Shown piece after piece: positions 27,002 through 36,839 of a stretch of 64,000 nucleotides of DNA. The first letter of the stretch is position 1, and the number at the start of each line of letters is the position of its first letter. A program made the position numbers and the translations under genes. The stretch is from positions 1 through 64,000 of the forward strand of contig NZ_JAGXJW010000015.1 of the NCBI RefSeq assembly GCF_019091135.1. Reading direction: 5' to 3'. The notes below the pieces were generated by a model that worked only from the letters and a program-made list of their open reading frames with translations, was not told where the DNA came from and made no database searches. This DNA is from Cohnella sp. GbtcB17. Lineage in GTDB: Bacteria > Bacillota > Bacilli > Paenibacillales > Paenibacillaceae.

Positions 27002-27958
27002 GTGAAAATTGTCGTGCTTGACGGCTATACGCTCAACCCGGGCGATCTGTCCTGGGACGGGTTCGAGCGTCTGGGCCAGGTGGAGGTATATGACCGAACG
27101 ACGCCGGAGCTCGCGGAGGAGCGCGCTCGCGAGGCGAGCGTCGTGCTGACGAACAAGACGCCGGTTCGCGCGGAGCAGCTCGCGAAGCTGCCTGCGCTCA
27201 AGTATATCGGCGTGCTGGCGACCGGCTTCGACAATGTCGACGTGCAGACGGCGGGCGAGCGGGGCATCGCCGTGACGAATGTGCCGGGGTATGGAACGGA
27301 ATCGGTCGCGCAAACCGTATTCGCCCTGCTCCTCGAGCTTTGCCAGCACGTCGGACTGCACGACCGCTCCGTCAAGGCGGGGGACTGGGCGGACAGTCCG
27401 GACTTCAGCTACTGGAAAACGCCGCTGACAGAGCTAAGCGGTAAAACGATGGGCATCGTCGGCTACGGCCGCATCGGGGAATCGGTCGCGCGCATCGCGC
27501 ATGCCTTCGGCATGAAGGTGGCGGCGCACAAGCGCCATCCCGGCGGTGCACCGCCGTTCGACGGCTTTGAATGGACGGACTTGCCCGAGCTGCTGGCAAA
27601 GTCCGACGTCGTCAGCTTGCATTGTCCGCTCACGCCCGACACGGAAGAATTGATCAACCGCGACAGCCTCGCGCGGATGAAGCGATCCGCCTTCCTGATC
27701 AATACGGCGCGCGGCCGTTTGATCGCGGAGCAGGATCTGGCGGACAGCTTGAACGCAGGCCGCCTCGCGGGCGCCGGTCTGGACGTCCTGTCCGCGGAGC
27801 CCCCGCCGGCCGACCATCCGCTGCTGTCAGCCGTCAACTGTATCGTTACGCCGCACCAGGCATGGGCGACGCGAGAAGCGAGGGCGCGGCTGATGGCTAC
27901 GGCCGTGGGCAACCTGGAGGCGTTTTTGGCAGGAAAGTCGGCCAATCGGGTAGTCTGA
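27002..27958 (+). CDS. D-2-hydroxyacid dehydrogenase (glycerate dehydrogenase-like)
   Basis: A 318-residue NAD(P)-dependent dehydrogenase reducing a 2-oxoacid such as hydroxypyruvate to the D-hydroxy acid; the substrate is not certain. The nucleotide-binding motif is GKTMGIVGYGRIGESVARIA. The catalytic triad is visible as Arg in NTARGRL, Glu in LSAEPPP and His in VTPHQAW. Translation probably starts at GTG 27002, 7 nt after GGAGGG; the ATG at 26987 overlaps that ribosome site. No terminator follows; the 51-bp array begins 30 bp after the stop. Confidence 0.9.
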   Translation: MKIVVLDGYTLNPGDLSWDGFERLGQVEVYDRTTPELAEERAREASVVLTNKTPVRAEQLAKLPALKYIGVLATGFDNVDVQTAGERGIAVTNVPGYGTESVAQTVFALLLELCQHVGLHDRSVKAGDWADSPDFSYWKTPLTELSGKTMGIVGYGRIGESVARIAHAFGMKVAAHKRHPGGAPPFDGFEWTDLPELLAKSDVVSLHCPLTPDTEELINRDSLARMKRSAFLINTARGRLIAEQDLADSLNAGRLAGAGLDVLSAEPPPADHPLLSAVNCIVTPHQAWATREARARLMATAVGNLEAFLAGKSANRVV

Positions 27959-27988
27959 GGGAAGGCCGGCTGAAGGGAGCGGGCTGAC

Positions 27989-28660
27989 GGAGTGGCGGTG
28001 GGAGCGGCGTGGTTTGTTTCTAACTGAGACTTTTTGGCCGGAGTGGCGGTGGGAGCGGCGTGGTTTGTTTCTAACCGAGACTTTTTGGCCGGAGTGACGG
28101 TGGGAACGTCGTGGTTTGTTTCTAACTGAGACTTTTTCGCCGGAGCGACGGTGGGAGCGTCGTGGTTTGGTTTTAGCTGAGACCTTTTCGCCGGAGTGAC
28201 AGTGGGAGCGTCGTGGTTTGTTTCTAACCGAGACTATTTCGCCGGAGTGACGATGGGAGCGTCGTGGTTTGTTTCTACCTGAGACTATTTCGACCGAGTG
28301 GCGGTGGGAACGTCGTGGTTTGTTTCTAACCGAGACTTTTTGGCCGGAGTAACTGTGGGAGCAGCGTGGTTTGTTTCTAACCGAGACTTAATGGCCGGAG
28401 TGACGGTGCGAGCAGCGTGGTTTGTTTCTAACCCAGACTTTTTGGCCGGAGTGACGGTGCGAGCGGCTTGGTTTGTTTCTACCCGAGACTTTTTCGACCG
28501 AGTGGCGGTGGGAACGTCGTGGTTTGTTTCTACCTGAGACTTTTTGGCCGGAGTGACAGTGGGAGCGACTTGGTTAGTTTCTAACCGAGACCTTTTCGCC
28601 GGGGTGACGGTGGGAACGTCGTGGTTAGTTTCTACCTGGGATTTTTTCGCCGGAGTGACC
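27989..28660. repeat. Tandem array C, 13 units of 51 bp
   Basis: Thirteen consecutive direct copies with an exact 51-bp step. Each contains GTGGTTTGTTTCTAAC (or a close variant), GAGACTTTTT and GCCGGAGTGACGGTGGGAGC. Because 51 is divisible by three, a 17-residue repeat frame stays open through the middle units, but other units carry in-frame TGA, no ribosome site is present and it is not called a gene. Confidence 0.93.
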
Positions 28661-28662
28661 GT

Positions 28663-28701
28663 AAAGCCTTGCCCTAAGACGGCAGAGGCTTTTTTCTTTT
28701 T
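28663..28701 (+). terminator. Intrinsic terminator after array C
   Basis: AAAGCCTT-GCC (28663-28673) pairs with GGC-AGAGGCTTT (28681-28692) with one bulge, then TTTTTCTTTTT. It would end a transcript that reads through the array from the dehydrogenase gene. Confidence 0.75.
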
Positions 28702-28713
28702 AACAAACTAGAT

Positions 28714-28775
28714 TTGACTAATTAACAAGGTACCTGTATGATAAATAACAAGGCACCTGATAATCAGGCCCCTGA
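28714..28775 (+). promoter_or_regulatory. MarR-gene promoter with three operator-like repeats
   Basis: TTGACT (28714-28719), a 17-bp spacer and TATGAT (28737-28742) form a near-consensus promoter. Three related near-palindromes, AAGGTACCTG (28727-28736, in the spacer), AAGGCACCTG (28750-28759) and CAGGCCCCTG (28765-28774), follow the AGG-N2-CCT pattern. They are good candidates for autoregulation by the MarR protein encoded next. Confidence 0.65.
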
Positions 28776-28799
28776 ATAAAAAGCCGGGAGGCATATACG

Positions 28800-29480
28800 A
28801 TGGATACAATGGAAATGAACCAATCGAGCCTAATGGAGCAGTTGTTCCGCATCGTCATTTTGCTGCGTCGATATCAGCATCAATTGTTGAGAGAGGGCGC
28901 AGGTGGCGGGGATCCGCTTCGCGGGCAGGGGCGCGTGCTGTCGCTGCTCAGGCTGAAGCCAGAGATCACGCAAAAGGAGCTGTCCTATTTGCTCGACATG
29001 CGCAATCAATCGCTGGGCGAGCTGCTCGGCAAGCTGGAGCGCAGCGGCTATATTACGCGCACGGCGTCGGAGCAGGATCGCCGGGTGATGAATGTGACGC
29101 TGACGGAAGCCGGCGCCGAAGCGGCGGAGGAGATCGAGAAGCAGCAGGAGAGTCACAATAAGCTGTTCGAATGTCTGAGCGAGGATGAACAGCGCACGAT
29201 GGGCGAATACCTAGACAGGTTGATCGGAGAGCTCAAACGGCAATTGGTCGGCGAAGAGGTCATGGAGGGCAGGGGAGACGGTCACCGTGACGGTCATGGG
29301 CATCATGATCGTGGGCATGGGGGCGGGCCTCGCGGTTTCGATCCGCGCGGCAGAGGACGCGGCGGCCATCCGGGGCATGGCGGCCACGGCTTCGATCCGA
29401 ATGGCGGGCGCCATCGCCGCCTGTCTTTCGGAGGGGAAGGCTGGGGCATGCGCCCAAGACCGCGCCGGGACTCGTTTTAA
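28800..29480 (+). CDS. MarR-family regulator with His/Gly/Arg-rich C-terminal tail
   Basis: A 226-residue regulator. Residues 1-150 are a normal MarR domain: ITQKELSYLLDMRNQSLGEL is the recognition region and the wing has ITRTASEQDRRVMNVTLTEA. After about residue 155 comes an unusual 70-residue low-complexity tail rich in His, Gly, Arg and Asp (for example GHRDGHGHHDRGHGGGPRG), which could bind metal ions or nucleic acid. GGGAGG lies 8 nt before the ATG and a promoter with operator-like repeats lies upstream. A VOC-family gene follows after about 100 bp. The signal sensed is unknown. Confidence 0.88.
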   Translation: MDTMEMNQSSLMEQLFRIVILLRRYQHQLLREGAGGGDPLRGQGRVLSLLRLKPEITQKELSYLLDMRNQSLGELLGKLERSGYITRTASEQDRRVMNVTLTEAGAEAAEEIEKQQESHNKLFECLSEDEQRTMGEYLDRLIGELKRQLVGEEVMEGRGDGHRDGHGHHDRGHGGGPRGFDPRGRGRGGHPGHGGHGFDPNGGRHRRLSFGGEGWGMRPRPRRDSF

Positions 29481-29582
29481 TTGAGTGTCGCAGACGACGT
29501 TAAATCCAGCAATCGAAAAGAAACGACGCCGTCCGCGAAGTGGTACACTGATTCCATCTGAAACGAAGGGCGGAGGATGGAA

Positions 29583-29966
29583 GTGAAGCTGTCTCATGTT
29601 CGACTATTGGCGCCGAATATTCAGGAATGCTTTTTATTTTACCGAGATATGATCGGTCTTGAGGTTCGGTATGGAGACGAGACGACGCCCTTTGCCGAAT
29701 TTGCGACGGGGGACGTCAGCTTTGCGCTCGAACCGCCGATGGCCGACGATACCGGTGAAGCCCGATCGAGGACGCAGCCGTTTAGCGGTCGGGATCAAGT
29801 GGCGCTCGTGTTCCGCGTAGACAACGTCGATGCCGTATACGAGGAGCTGCGCGCAAAGGGCGTTCCGTTCGTGCAACCGCCGCTCGATACGCCGGAATGG
29901 GGCCACCGCGTCGCCTATCTTCGCGATCCGGCCGGCCATGTGATTGAGTTGAATCAAGGTATTTAA
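29583..29966 (+). CDS. VOC (glyoxalase/bleomycin resistance) family protein
   Basis: A 127-residue vicinal-oxygen-chelate fold protein. VRLLAPNIQECFLFYRDMIG at the N-terminus, VALVFRVDNVDAVYEELRAK in the second half and YLRDPAGHVIELNQ at the end are typical. Members include lyases, dioxygenases and drug-binding proteins; no specific role is visible. GTG 29583 is favoured because GGAGG ends 6 nt before it, while the ATG at 29577 abuts the ribosome site. Possibly under control of the MarR regulator upstream. Confidence 0.82.
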   Translation: MKLSHVRLLAPNIQECFLFYRDMIGLEVRYGDETTPFAEFATGDVSFALEPPMADDTGEARSRTQPFSGRDQVALVFRVDNVDAVYEELRAKGVPFVQPPLDTPEWGHRVAYLRDPAGHVIELNQGI

Positions 29967-29978
29967 TCCTGTTAACTA

Positions 29979-30018
29979 AAGCGAGCGAGCAGATCTAATT
30001 CTGCTTGCTCGTTTTTTA
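29979..30018 (+). terminator. Intrinsic terminator after the VOC gene
   Basis: An 11-bp stem (29982-29992 with 30001-30011), an 8-nt loop and TTTTTT. It separates this unit from the convergent LysR gene. Confidence 0.88.
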
Positions 30019-30028
30019 ATCTATCCCT

Positions 30029-30913
30029 TTATTTCACTAGCCCGATAAACGTCTGCGCCGCGCTGGACAGCGGCATATTTCGCATCGTTAACAATCCGAC
30101 ATGGGACGGCGGCAGCGGGATGTCGAGAGACACCTCGAACAGCGAGCCTTCCTCGAGCTCCCTGGAGACGAACTCCCGGGTCACATAGGAGATGCCCAGT
30201 CCCCGTCTTGCGAACTCGATGAGCAGGTCGACGCTGCCGACTTCGATCTCCGGCTTGATGGAATACCCGTAGTTGTGGAAAAGCTCGGTGATCGTCATCC
30301 GGGCGCGGCTGTTGCGGGAGAACAGGATGATCGGGTACTGGAGGAGCGCGTCGAGCGTCAGCACTTCGTTTTGAAGTTCCGCGTACCTGGCCCCTGCGAC
30401 GAAGCAGTCCTGCAGCTGGAAGCTCTCCGTCACCTGGAGCTGCGGATCGACGATCGGCATGCGCACGACACCGAGATCAATTCGGCCCTCTTTAAGGAAC
30501 GTAATCACCTCGGGCGTCGTGCCGTGGTTCAGGTGAAGCTTTACGCCCGGATGAAGCTTGTGGAACTGCTCCAGATAAGGAAGCACGTAATGCTTAAACA
30601 ATGAGTCGCTGCCGCCGATTCGCAGCTCGCCGCTGTCCAGGTTTTTGAGCGCGGCCATCTTTTCCTCCGCCAGCGTGATCAGAATCTGCGATTGCTCGAT
30701 GTACGAGTAGAGCACCATGCCTTCCTGCGTCAGCTCGACGCCTTTGGAGTTGCGATAGAACAGCGAGACGCCGAAGCTTTCCTCCAGCTGCTTGATGGCG
30801 TGGCTCACGCTCGGCTGCGTCAAATACAGCGCCTTCGCCGCCTGCGTCAAACTCCCCGTTTTCGCCGCCCAATAGAACACTTTGTACAGCTCGTAGTTGT
30901 TCCCCATAGACAT
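30029..30913 (-). CDS. LysR-family transcriptional regulator
   Basis: A 294-residue regulator. The N-terminal winged helix (about 6-65) includes LTQAAKALYLTQPSVSHAIK, and the rest is a LysR substrate-binding domain. AGGAGAT lies 7 nt before the ATG on the minus strand. It is transcribed away from zwf across a 113-bp gap, the usual arrangement for a LysR regulator and its target, so control of the pentose phosphate operon is plausible but not shown. The effector is unknown. Confidence 0.88.
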   Translation of the reverse strand: MSMGNNYELYKVFYWAAKTGSLTQAAKALYLTQPSVSHAIKQLEESFGVSLFYRNSKGVELTQEGMVLYSYIEQSQILITLAEEKMAALKNLDSGELRIGGSDSLFKHYVLPYLEQFHKLHPGVKLHLNHGTTPEVITFLKEGRIDLGVVRMPIVDPQLQVTESFQLQDCFVAGARYAELQNEVLTLDALLQYPIILFSRNSRARMTITELFHNYGYSIKPEIEVGSVDLLIEFARRGLGISYVTREFVSRELEEGSLFEVSLDIPLPPSHVGLLTMRNMPLSSAAQTFIGLVK

Positions 30914-30940
30914 GGTCTATATCTCCTGTGAAATATATTA

Positions 30941-30970
30941 ATTACTTGTATGGCTCCGTTTCGTATTATA
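30941..30970. promoter_or_regulatory. Divergent LysR/zwf promoter region
   Basis: A minus-strand TATAAT (30970-30965) overlaps a plus-strand TATTAT (30964-30969). Neither has a strong -35 hexamer, so one or both promoters may need activation. The overlap would let one bound regulator affect both genes. Confidence 0.35.
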
Positions 30971-31026
30971 GTGAAAATACAAAAAAGAAACCAGAGCGGC
31001 TCCTCGCTCGGGGAAGGAGAAGGAAG

Positions 31027-32559
31027 ATGGAACCGACCACCTTTATATTGTTCGGGGCAACCGGAGATTTGGCCAAACGCAAAATCTATCCCGCCCTTTT
31101 TAACTTGTTCGTCCGCGGCAAGCTGCCGCAAGCCTTCTCCGTCGTCGGACTCGGCAGAAGAGAATGGACCGACGAAGTTTTCCAAGCCGCCGTCGAGCGG
31201 TCGCTATATCAATTTTCCAGAACGGAGCCGGCCGACAAGGAAAAGCTGAACGCTTTTTTGGAAGCCTTCCGATACAGCGTGCTCGATATCGGGCGCGAGG
31301 AGGACTACCGCAAGCTGCTGGCGCTCGTCGAAGCGCGCGAACAAGCGCTCGACATGCCGCCTAACCGGCTGTTCTACCTGTCGGTCGGCCCCGAGCACTT
31401 CGAGCCGATCGCGGACAACATTCGCGCAAGCGGGCTCGGTTCGGCAGACGGCTGGAAGCGGCTCGTCATCGAGAAGCCGTCCGGCCACGATCTCAAATCG
31501 GCTCGCGCGCTGAACGCGAAGTTGTCGGAATCGTTTGCCGATGCAGTGATCTTCACCATCGACCATTTCCTAGGCAAGCCGGGCGTACTGACTCTCGAAA
31601 CGCTGCAGCAGGTCAAGCCGGTAATCCAGACGCTGGGGACCAACCGGTATATCGCGAACGTACAGATCACGGCCAGCGAATCGGTGGGCGTCGAGGAGCG
31701 GGCGGGCTATTACGATCACGTTGGCGCGATCCGCGACATGTTTCAGAACCATCTGCTCCAGCTGCTCATGATGGCGGCGATCCACCTGCCGTACGACAGC
31801 AGCTCCGAGAAGGTTCGCTTTAAAAAGAAGAAGATCATGGAAGCACTGGTTCCCGTGGCGAAGGAGGACGTCGGCCTGCATCTGGTCCGCGGCCAATACG
31901 AGGCGGGCAGCATCGGCGGCCAGCCGGTTGAAGGCTACCGGTCCGAGCCGGGAATCGCGGCGGATTCCATGAACGACACCTTCATCGCGGCGCGATTGCG
32001 CATCGACAACAACGACTGGCGCGGGGTGCCTTTTTACATCCGTACCGGCAAACGCATGAACAAGAAGTCGACGCGCATCGTCGTCGAATTCAAGGAGCCG
32101 CTCAAGCAGGCTTGGTCGCAAGCGGAGGGCGGCGTTGAGCCGAACCTGCTCGTCATCGAGATCGGTCCCGCCGAGAGCATTACGCTCCAACTGAACACGA
32201 AGGAGGCCGGCGCGCATGGCGGCTTCAAGCCGATTCACGTCGACTTGCATTCGACCCCGGCCGATTCGCCTGAAGCGTACGAGAATCTGATCGGCGATGC
32301 CCTGAAGGGCGATCCGACGTTTTTCGCGCATTGGGACGAAGTCGAGCTGTCCTGGCAGTATGTGCAGCCGATGCTGGACGCATTCGCCGACAACGAGGTA
32401 GAGCTCCACAGCTACCCCGCGGGCAGCCGGGGACCGGAAGCGTCCGACGCCCTGCTGGCGGAGGACGGGTACCACTGGTGGTTTGACGAAGATAACGAGA
32501 CGCTGCCTAAAAACGATAGCCAAGAAGGAGCCAACTATGCCTACAACGCAAACCATTGA
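31027..32559 (+). CDS. zwf: Glucose-6-phosphate 1-dehydrogenase
   Basis: Oxidises glucose 6-phosphate to 6-phosphogluconolactone and makes NADPH. The 510-residue protein has the coenzyme motif [19 protein letters not shown] and the catalytic block [10 protein letters not shown] with His180 and Lys183. [20 protein letters not shown] is also conserved. The start is the ATG behind GGAGAAGGA; the frame is open upstream, but those residues are not family-like. First gene of a pentose phosphate operon; its last 23 bp overlap tkt. Confidence 0.96.
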   Translation: MEPTTFILFGATGDLAKRKIYPALFNLFVRGKLPQAFSVVGLGRREWTDEVFQAAVERSLYQFSRTEPADKEKLNAFLEAFRYSVLDIGREEDYRKLLALVEAREQALDMPPNRLFYLSVGPEHFEPIADNIRASGLGSADGWKRLVIEKPSGHDLKSARALNAKLSESFADAVIFTIDHFLGKPGVLTLETLQQVKPVIQTLGTNRYIANVQITASESVGVEERAGYYDHVGAIRDMFQNHLLQLLMMAAIHLPYDSSSEKVRFKKKKIMEALVPVAKEDVGLHLVRGQYEAGSIGGQPVEGYRSEPGIAADSMNDTFIAARLRIDNNDWRGVPFYIRTGKRMNKKSTRIVVEFKEPLKQAWSQAEGGVEPNLLVIEIGPAESITLQLNTKEAGAHGGFKPIHVDLHSTPADSPEAYENLIGDALKGDPTFFAHWDEVELSWQYVQPMLDAFADNEVELHSYPAGSRGPEASDALLAEDGYHWWFDEDNETLPKNDSQEGANYAYNANH

Positions 32560-34528
32560 ACAACTGTCGATCGATACGATCCGCACGCTGTCGATCGACG
32601 CCATCAACGCGGCCAACTCGGGTCATCCCGGCCTGCCGAGGGGGGCCGCCCCGATGGCGTACGCCCTCTGGTCCGAGCATTTGAACCACAACCCATCGAA
32701 CGCCAAGTGGTTCAACCGCGACCGCTTCGTACTGTCGGCCGGTCACGGCTCCGCCTTGCTGTACAGCTTGCTTCACCTGTTCGGCTACGGGGTAACGATC
32801 GATGATCTGAAGCAGTTCCGCAAGCTGAACAGCAAGACGCCGGGCCACCCCGAGTTCGGCCACACCGACGGCGTCGACGCGACGACGGGGCCGCTCGGCC
32901 AAGGGATCGCGATGGCGGTCGGCATGGCGATGGCCGAAGCGCATCTCGCTTCGAGGTTCAATCAGACCGGCTTCCCGGTCGTCGACCATCATACGTACGC
33001 GCTCGTCGGCGACGGCTGCCTGATGGAAGGCATCTCGTACGAAGCGATGTCGATGGCCGGACACATGAAGCTGGGCAAGCTAATCGTGCTGTACGATTCC
33101 AACGATATCTCGCTCGATGGCGACCTGAACCTCAGCTTCGGCGAAAATATGCAAAAGCGTGCGGAATCCGCGAACTGGCAATACTTGCGCGTCGAAGACG
33201 GCAACGATCTGGCGGCAATCTCGGCAGCGATCGCGGCGGCGAAGGCGCATGCCGATCAGCCGACGATCATCGAGATCCGCACGATCATCGGCTACGGCAG
33301 CAAGTCTGCCGGCACGCACAAGGTGCACGGCAACCCGCTCGGCCTCGAGGAAGCGAAGGCGACGAAGCAGAATTACGGCTGGGCATTCGAGGAAGAATTC
33401 ACGGTGCCTGACGAGGTTCGCGCGCACTTCGAGCTGTTGAAGCGCCAAGGAGCGGCCAAGGAAGAAGCATGGCACAAGCTGCTGTCGGCGTATGGCGAGG
33501 CGCATCCCGCGCTCGGCCAGGAGCTTGTCCGCGCGATTGACGGCAACGTATCGCTCGAGGACGGCGATATTCTGACGTTCGACGCGGGCAAGTCGATCTC
33601 CACGCGTGTCGCCAGCGGCGAAGCGATCAACCATTATGTGAAAAAAGTGCCGTCCATCTTCGGCGGCAGCGCGGATCTATCGCATTCGACGATGACCGAC
33701 ATCAAGGGCGAGCCGAAGTTCGCGGTCGACTCCTACGCTGGCCGCAACGTTTACTTCGGCGTCCGCGAGCACGCGATGGGCGCGGCCGGCAACGGCTTGG
33801 CGCTGCACGGCGGCATCAACGCGTTCGTCAGCACGTTTTTCGTATTCAGCGACTACCTGCGCCCGTCGATCAGGCTTGCTGCGCTGCAGAAGCTGCCAGT
33901 CGTCTACGTGTTTACGCACGATTCGATCGCTGTCGGCGAGGACGGCCCGACGCACGAGCCGGTTGAGCATCTGGCTGCGCTCCGCACGATTCCCGGCCTG
34001 ACGATCATCCGTCCGTCGGACGCGAACGAGACGGCGAGCGCATGGGCGTATGCGCTGACCCAGCAGGATGGCCCCGTCGCGCTCGTCCTCAGCCGGCAAA
34101 ATCTGCCGACCTACGAGCAGACGAAGGCGAATCGCGAGCAAGTCGCCAAAGGCGCGTACGTGCTGGCCGAGACGAATGCGCAGCCGGATCTGATCCTGAT
34201 CGCGACCGGTTCCGAGGTCTCTCTGGCGGTGAACGCGAAGGCGGAGCTCGAGAAGGATAACGTCTCCGTTCGCGTCGTGGCGATGCCAAGCCGCGAGCTG
34301 TTCGACAGGCAGCCGGAGGCCTACAAGCAATCCGTGCTTCCCGACGCAGTCGATAAGCGCGTTTCGATCGAAGCGGGCATCTCGCTCGGATGGGATCGCT
34401 ATGTCGGCAAGGAAGGCAAAGTGTTGTCCATCGATACGTTCGGCGCATCGGGCGCCGGCGGCGCGGTTATGGAATACTTCGGCTTTTCCGTCTCCAACGT
34501 CGTCCGCATCGCCAAAGAGCTGCTATAA
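32537..34528 (+). CDS. tkt: Transketolase
   Basis: Thiamine diphosphate-dependent transfer of two-carbon units in the non-oxidative pentose phosphate pathway. The 663-residue protein has [20 protein letters not shown], the cofactor motif [20 protein letters not shown] and the C-terminal-half [15 protein letters not shown]. The N-terminal block reads [11 protein letters not shown], with Arg where Met or Leu is usual. AAGAAGGAG ends 6 nt before the ATG, which lies inside zwf, so the two genes overlap by 23 bp and are translationally linked. Confidence 0.96.
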   Translation: MPTTQTIEQLSIDTIRTLSIDAINAANSGHPGLPRGAAPMAYALWSEHLNHNPSNAKWFNRDRFVLSAGHGSALLYSLLHLFGYGVTIDDLKQFRKLNSKTPGHPEFGHTDGVDATTGPLGQGIAMAVGMAMAEAHLASRFNQTGFPVVDHHTYALVGDGCLMEGISYEAMSMAGHMKLGKLIVLYDSNDISLDGDLNLSFGENMQKRAESANWQYLRVEDGNDLAAISAAIAAAKAHADQPTIIEIRTIIGYGSKSAGTHKVHGNPLGLEEAKATKQNYGWAFEEEFTVPDEVRAHFELLKRQGAAKEEAWHKLLSAYGEAHPALGQELVRAIDGNVSLEDGDILTFDAGKSISTRVASGEAINHYVKKVPSIFGGSADLSHSTMTDIKGEPKFAVDSYAGRNVYFGVREHAMGAAGNGLALHGGINAFVSTFFVFSDYLRPSIRLAALQKLPVVYVFTHDSIAVGEDGPTHEPVEHLAALRTIPGLTIIRPSDANETASAWAYALTQQDGPVALVLSRQNLPTYEQTKANREQVAKGAYVLAETNAQPDLILIATGSEVSLAVNAKAELEKDNVSVRVVAMPSRELFDRQPEAYKQSVLPDAVDKRVSIEAGISLGWDRYVGKEGKVLSIDTFGASGAGGAVMEYFGFSVSNVVRIAKELL

Positions 34529-34582
34529 TTTGTAATCGGATAGATACCAACCAAATTCCAAATCGACGGAGGTAATGGAACC

Positions 34583-35248
34583 ATGAAATTTTTCATCGAC
34601 ACAGCTAACCTGGCAGACATTAAAAAAGCGTACAAGATCGGCGTCCTGTCGGGCGTCACGACGAATCCTTCCCTGGTCGCCAAGGAAGGCGTGAAGTTCG
34701 AGGACCGCATCGAAGAGATTCTGAAGGAAGTGCCGGAAGTCGAGTCGGTATCCGCCGAAGTGACACCTGACGCCCTCACGGCGGAAGACATGATCGCTCA
34801 GGCGAACGAGCTGATCAAGATCAACAACAACGACAAAAACATCACGATCAAGCTGCCGATGACGCTGGCCGGCCTCGAGGCTTGCCGCTACCTGACCAAG
34901 AAAGGCGTCAAGACGAACGTCACGCTGATCTTCACGGTTAACCAGGCGCTGCTCGCCGCCCGCGCCGGCGCAACCTACGTGTCGCCGTTCCTCGGCCGCC
35001 TCGACGATATTTCCGAGGATGGTGTCCTGCTCGTTGCGAAAATCGCGGAGCTGTTCCGTATCCATAACCTGGACGCGCAGATTATCGCAGCTTCCGTCCG
35101 CCATCCGGACCACGTCACCCGTGTCGCCATGGCCGGCGCGCATATCGCCACGATTCCGTTCTCGGTAATCGAACAGCTCACCAAGCACCCGCTGACCGAG
35201 CAAGGCATGGAAAAATTCGCAGCCGACTGGAAAAAAGCCGTTCAATAA
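34583..35248 (+). CDS. tal: Transaldolase (MipB/TalC short type)
   Basis: Transfers dihydroxyacetone units between sugar phosphates. The 221-residue length marks the short class that includes fructose-6-phosphate aldolase. [33 protein letters not shown] and [12 protein letters not shown] with Schiff-base Lys90 are visible, as is [13 protein letters not shown]. The residues that separate transaldolase from aldolase activity were not resolved, but tkt next door favours transaldolase. CGGAGG precedes the ATG. Confidence 0.94.
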   Translation: MKFFIDTANLADIKKAYKIGVLSGVTTNPSLVAKEGVKFEDRIEEILKEVPEVESVSAEVTPDALTAEDMIAQANELIKINNNDKNITIKLPMTLAGLEACRYLTKKGVKTNVTLIFTVNQALLAARAGATYVSPFLGRLDDISEDGVLLVAKIAELFRIHNLDAQIIAASVRHPDHVTRVAMAGAHIATIPFSVIEQLTKHPLTEQGMEKFAADWKKAVQ

Positions 35249-35320
35249 TCGAAGCAAGCGGCCGCACCAAAAAGGCTTTCTAAATAGAGAGAGAACATAA
35301 GACCGGGAGGATGGAGAGAA

Positions 35321-36739
35321 ATGAGCAAGCAGCAAATTGGCGTAGTCGGACTTGCGGTCATGGGCAAAAACCTGGCCTTAAATATCGAGAGCAAAGGCTT
35401 CTCCGTAGCGGTGTACAATCGTTCGCCCGAGAAGACGAAGGAGCTGCTGGAAGAAGCGAAGGGCAAAAACTTCGTGGGCGCCTACAGCGTTGAAGAGTTC
35501 GTGCAGTCGCTGGAGACGCCGCGGAAAATCTTGATCATGGTCAAGGCGGGCAAGCCGACCGACGACACGATCGAGCAACTGGTGCCTTACCTCGATCAAG
35601 GCGACATTCTGATCGACGGCGGCAACGCGTACTTCCCGGACACGCAGCGGAGAAATAAAGCTCTTCAGGAAAAAGGCTTCCGCTTCATCGGCGCAGGCGT
35701 ATCGGGCGGCGAGGAAGGCGCGTTGCACGGTCCTGCGATCATGCCGGGCGGCCAGAAGGACGCCTACGCGCTCGTCGAGCCGATCCTGACGGCGATCTCC
35801 GCCAAAGTGAACGGCGATCCGTGCTCGACGTATATCGGTGCCGACGGTGCCGGACACTACGTCAAGATGGTGCACAACGGCATCGAGTACGGCGACATGC
35901 AGCTGATCGGCGAGGCGTACCACCTGCTCAAGGATGTGCTCGGCCTTGGCGCCGGAGAGCTGCACGACATTTTCACCGAGTGGAATAAAGGGGAGCTTGA
36001 CAGCTACCTGATCGAGATCACGGCCGACATCTTCTCCAAGACCGATCCCGAGACGGGCAAGCCGATGGTCGACGTCATCCTCGACTCTGCCGGTCAAAAG
36101 GGCACGGGCAAATGGACGAGCCAAAGCGCGCTCGATCTGGGCGTGCCGCTGTCCATCATCACCGAGTCCGTCTTCGCCCGCTTCCTGTCGGCGATGAAGG
36201 AAGAACGCGCCATCGCGAGCCGCAAGCTGACCGGACCGGAAGCAACGGGCTACGACGGCGATCCGAAGGAATTCATCGAAGCGGTGCGCCAGGCGCTGTT
36301 CGCCAGCAAGATCGCCTCGTACGCCCAAGGCTTCGCGCAAATGCGCGCCGCCTCCGACGCCTACGGCTGGGATCTGAACTACGGCGGCATCGCGATGATC
36401 TTCAGAGGCGGCTGCATTATCCGCGCCGGCTTCCTGCAGAACATCAAGGACGCGTATGACCGCAATCCGGCGCTGCAAAACCTGCTGCTGGACGAGTACT
36501 TCGGCGGCGTCGTGCGCGATTACCAGGGCGCTTGGAGAAAAGTCGTCGCCGCGGCCGTGACGAGAGGCATTCCGGTGCCCGCGTTCGCTTCGGCGCTGGC
36601 TTACTACGACAGCTACCGGACGGAGCGCTTGCCGGCCAACCTGCTGCAGGCGCAGCGCGACTACTTCGGCGCGCATACGTTCGAGCGGCTCGACCGCGAA
36701 GGCAGCTTCCATTTCCAATGGATCGGCGGCCAGCAATAA
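35321..36739 (+). CDS. gnd: 6-Phosphogluconate dehydrogenase, decarboxylating
   Basis: Converts 6-phosphogluconate to ribulose 5-phosphate, CO2 and NADPH. The 472-residue protein has the Rossmann start [20 protein letters not shown], the active-site blocks [20 protein letters not shown] and [17 protein letters not shown], and the standard length of the NADP-dependent class. A GGGAGG region precedes the ATG. It closes the zwf-tkt-tal-gnd operon and is followed by a terminator. A lactonase gene is not in this operon. Confidence 0.96.
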   Translation: MSKQQIGVVGLAVMGKNLALNIESKGFSVAVYNRSPEKTKELLEEAKGKNFVGAYSVEEFVQSLETPRKILIMVKAGKPTDDTIEQLVPYLDQGDILIDGGNAYFPDTQRRNKALQEKGFRFIGAGVSGGEEGALHGPAIMPGGQKDAYALVEPILTAISAKVNGDPCSTYIGADGAGHYVKMVHNGIEYGDMQLIGEAYHLLKDVLGLGAGELHDIFTEWNKGELDSYLIEITADIFSKTDPETGKPMVDVILDSAGQKGTGKWTSQSALDLGVPLSIITESVFARFLSAMKEERAIASRKLTGPEATGYDGDPKEFIEAVRQALFASKIASYAQGFAQMRAASDAYGWDLNYGGIAMIFRGGCIIRAGFLQNIKDAYDRNPALQNLLLDEYFGGVVRDYQGAWRKVVAAAVTRGIPVPAFASALAYYDSYRTERLPANLLQAQRDYFGAHTFERLDREGSFHFQWIGGQQ

Positions 36740-36772
36740 TCCAGCGTGTTCATTTCAGTGTCTAATTTTAAC

Positions 36773-36803
36773 GAAGCACGCCGCGGTCGCGGCGTGCTTT
36801 TTA
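36773..36803 (+). terminator. Intrinsic terminator after gnd
   Basis: An 11-bp GC-rich stem (36775-36785 with 36788-36798) followed by TTTTT. Confidence 0.88.
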
Positions 36804-36839
36804 CGTATTTGACATACTTTAAGCGACTCCTATCCGCAT

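Noticed and set aside
28298-28537. A 79-codon frame of 17-residue repeats inside array C
   Set aside because: It is open only because 51 is divisible by three; neighbouring units have in-frame stops, and no ribosome site precedes it.
27989-28660. CRISPR-like regularity of array C
   Set aside because: The whole 51-bp unit is repeated; there are no unique spacers between short repeats and no cas genes nearby.
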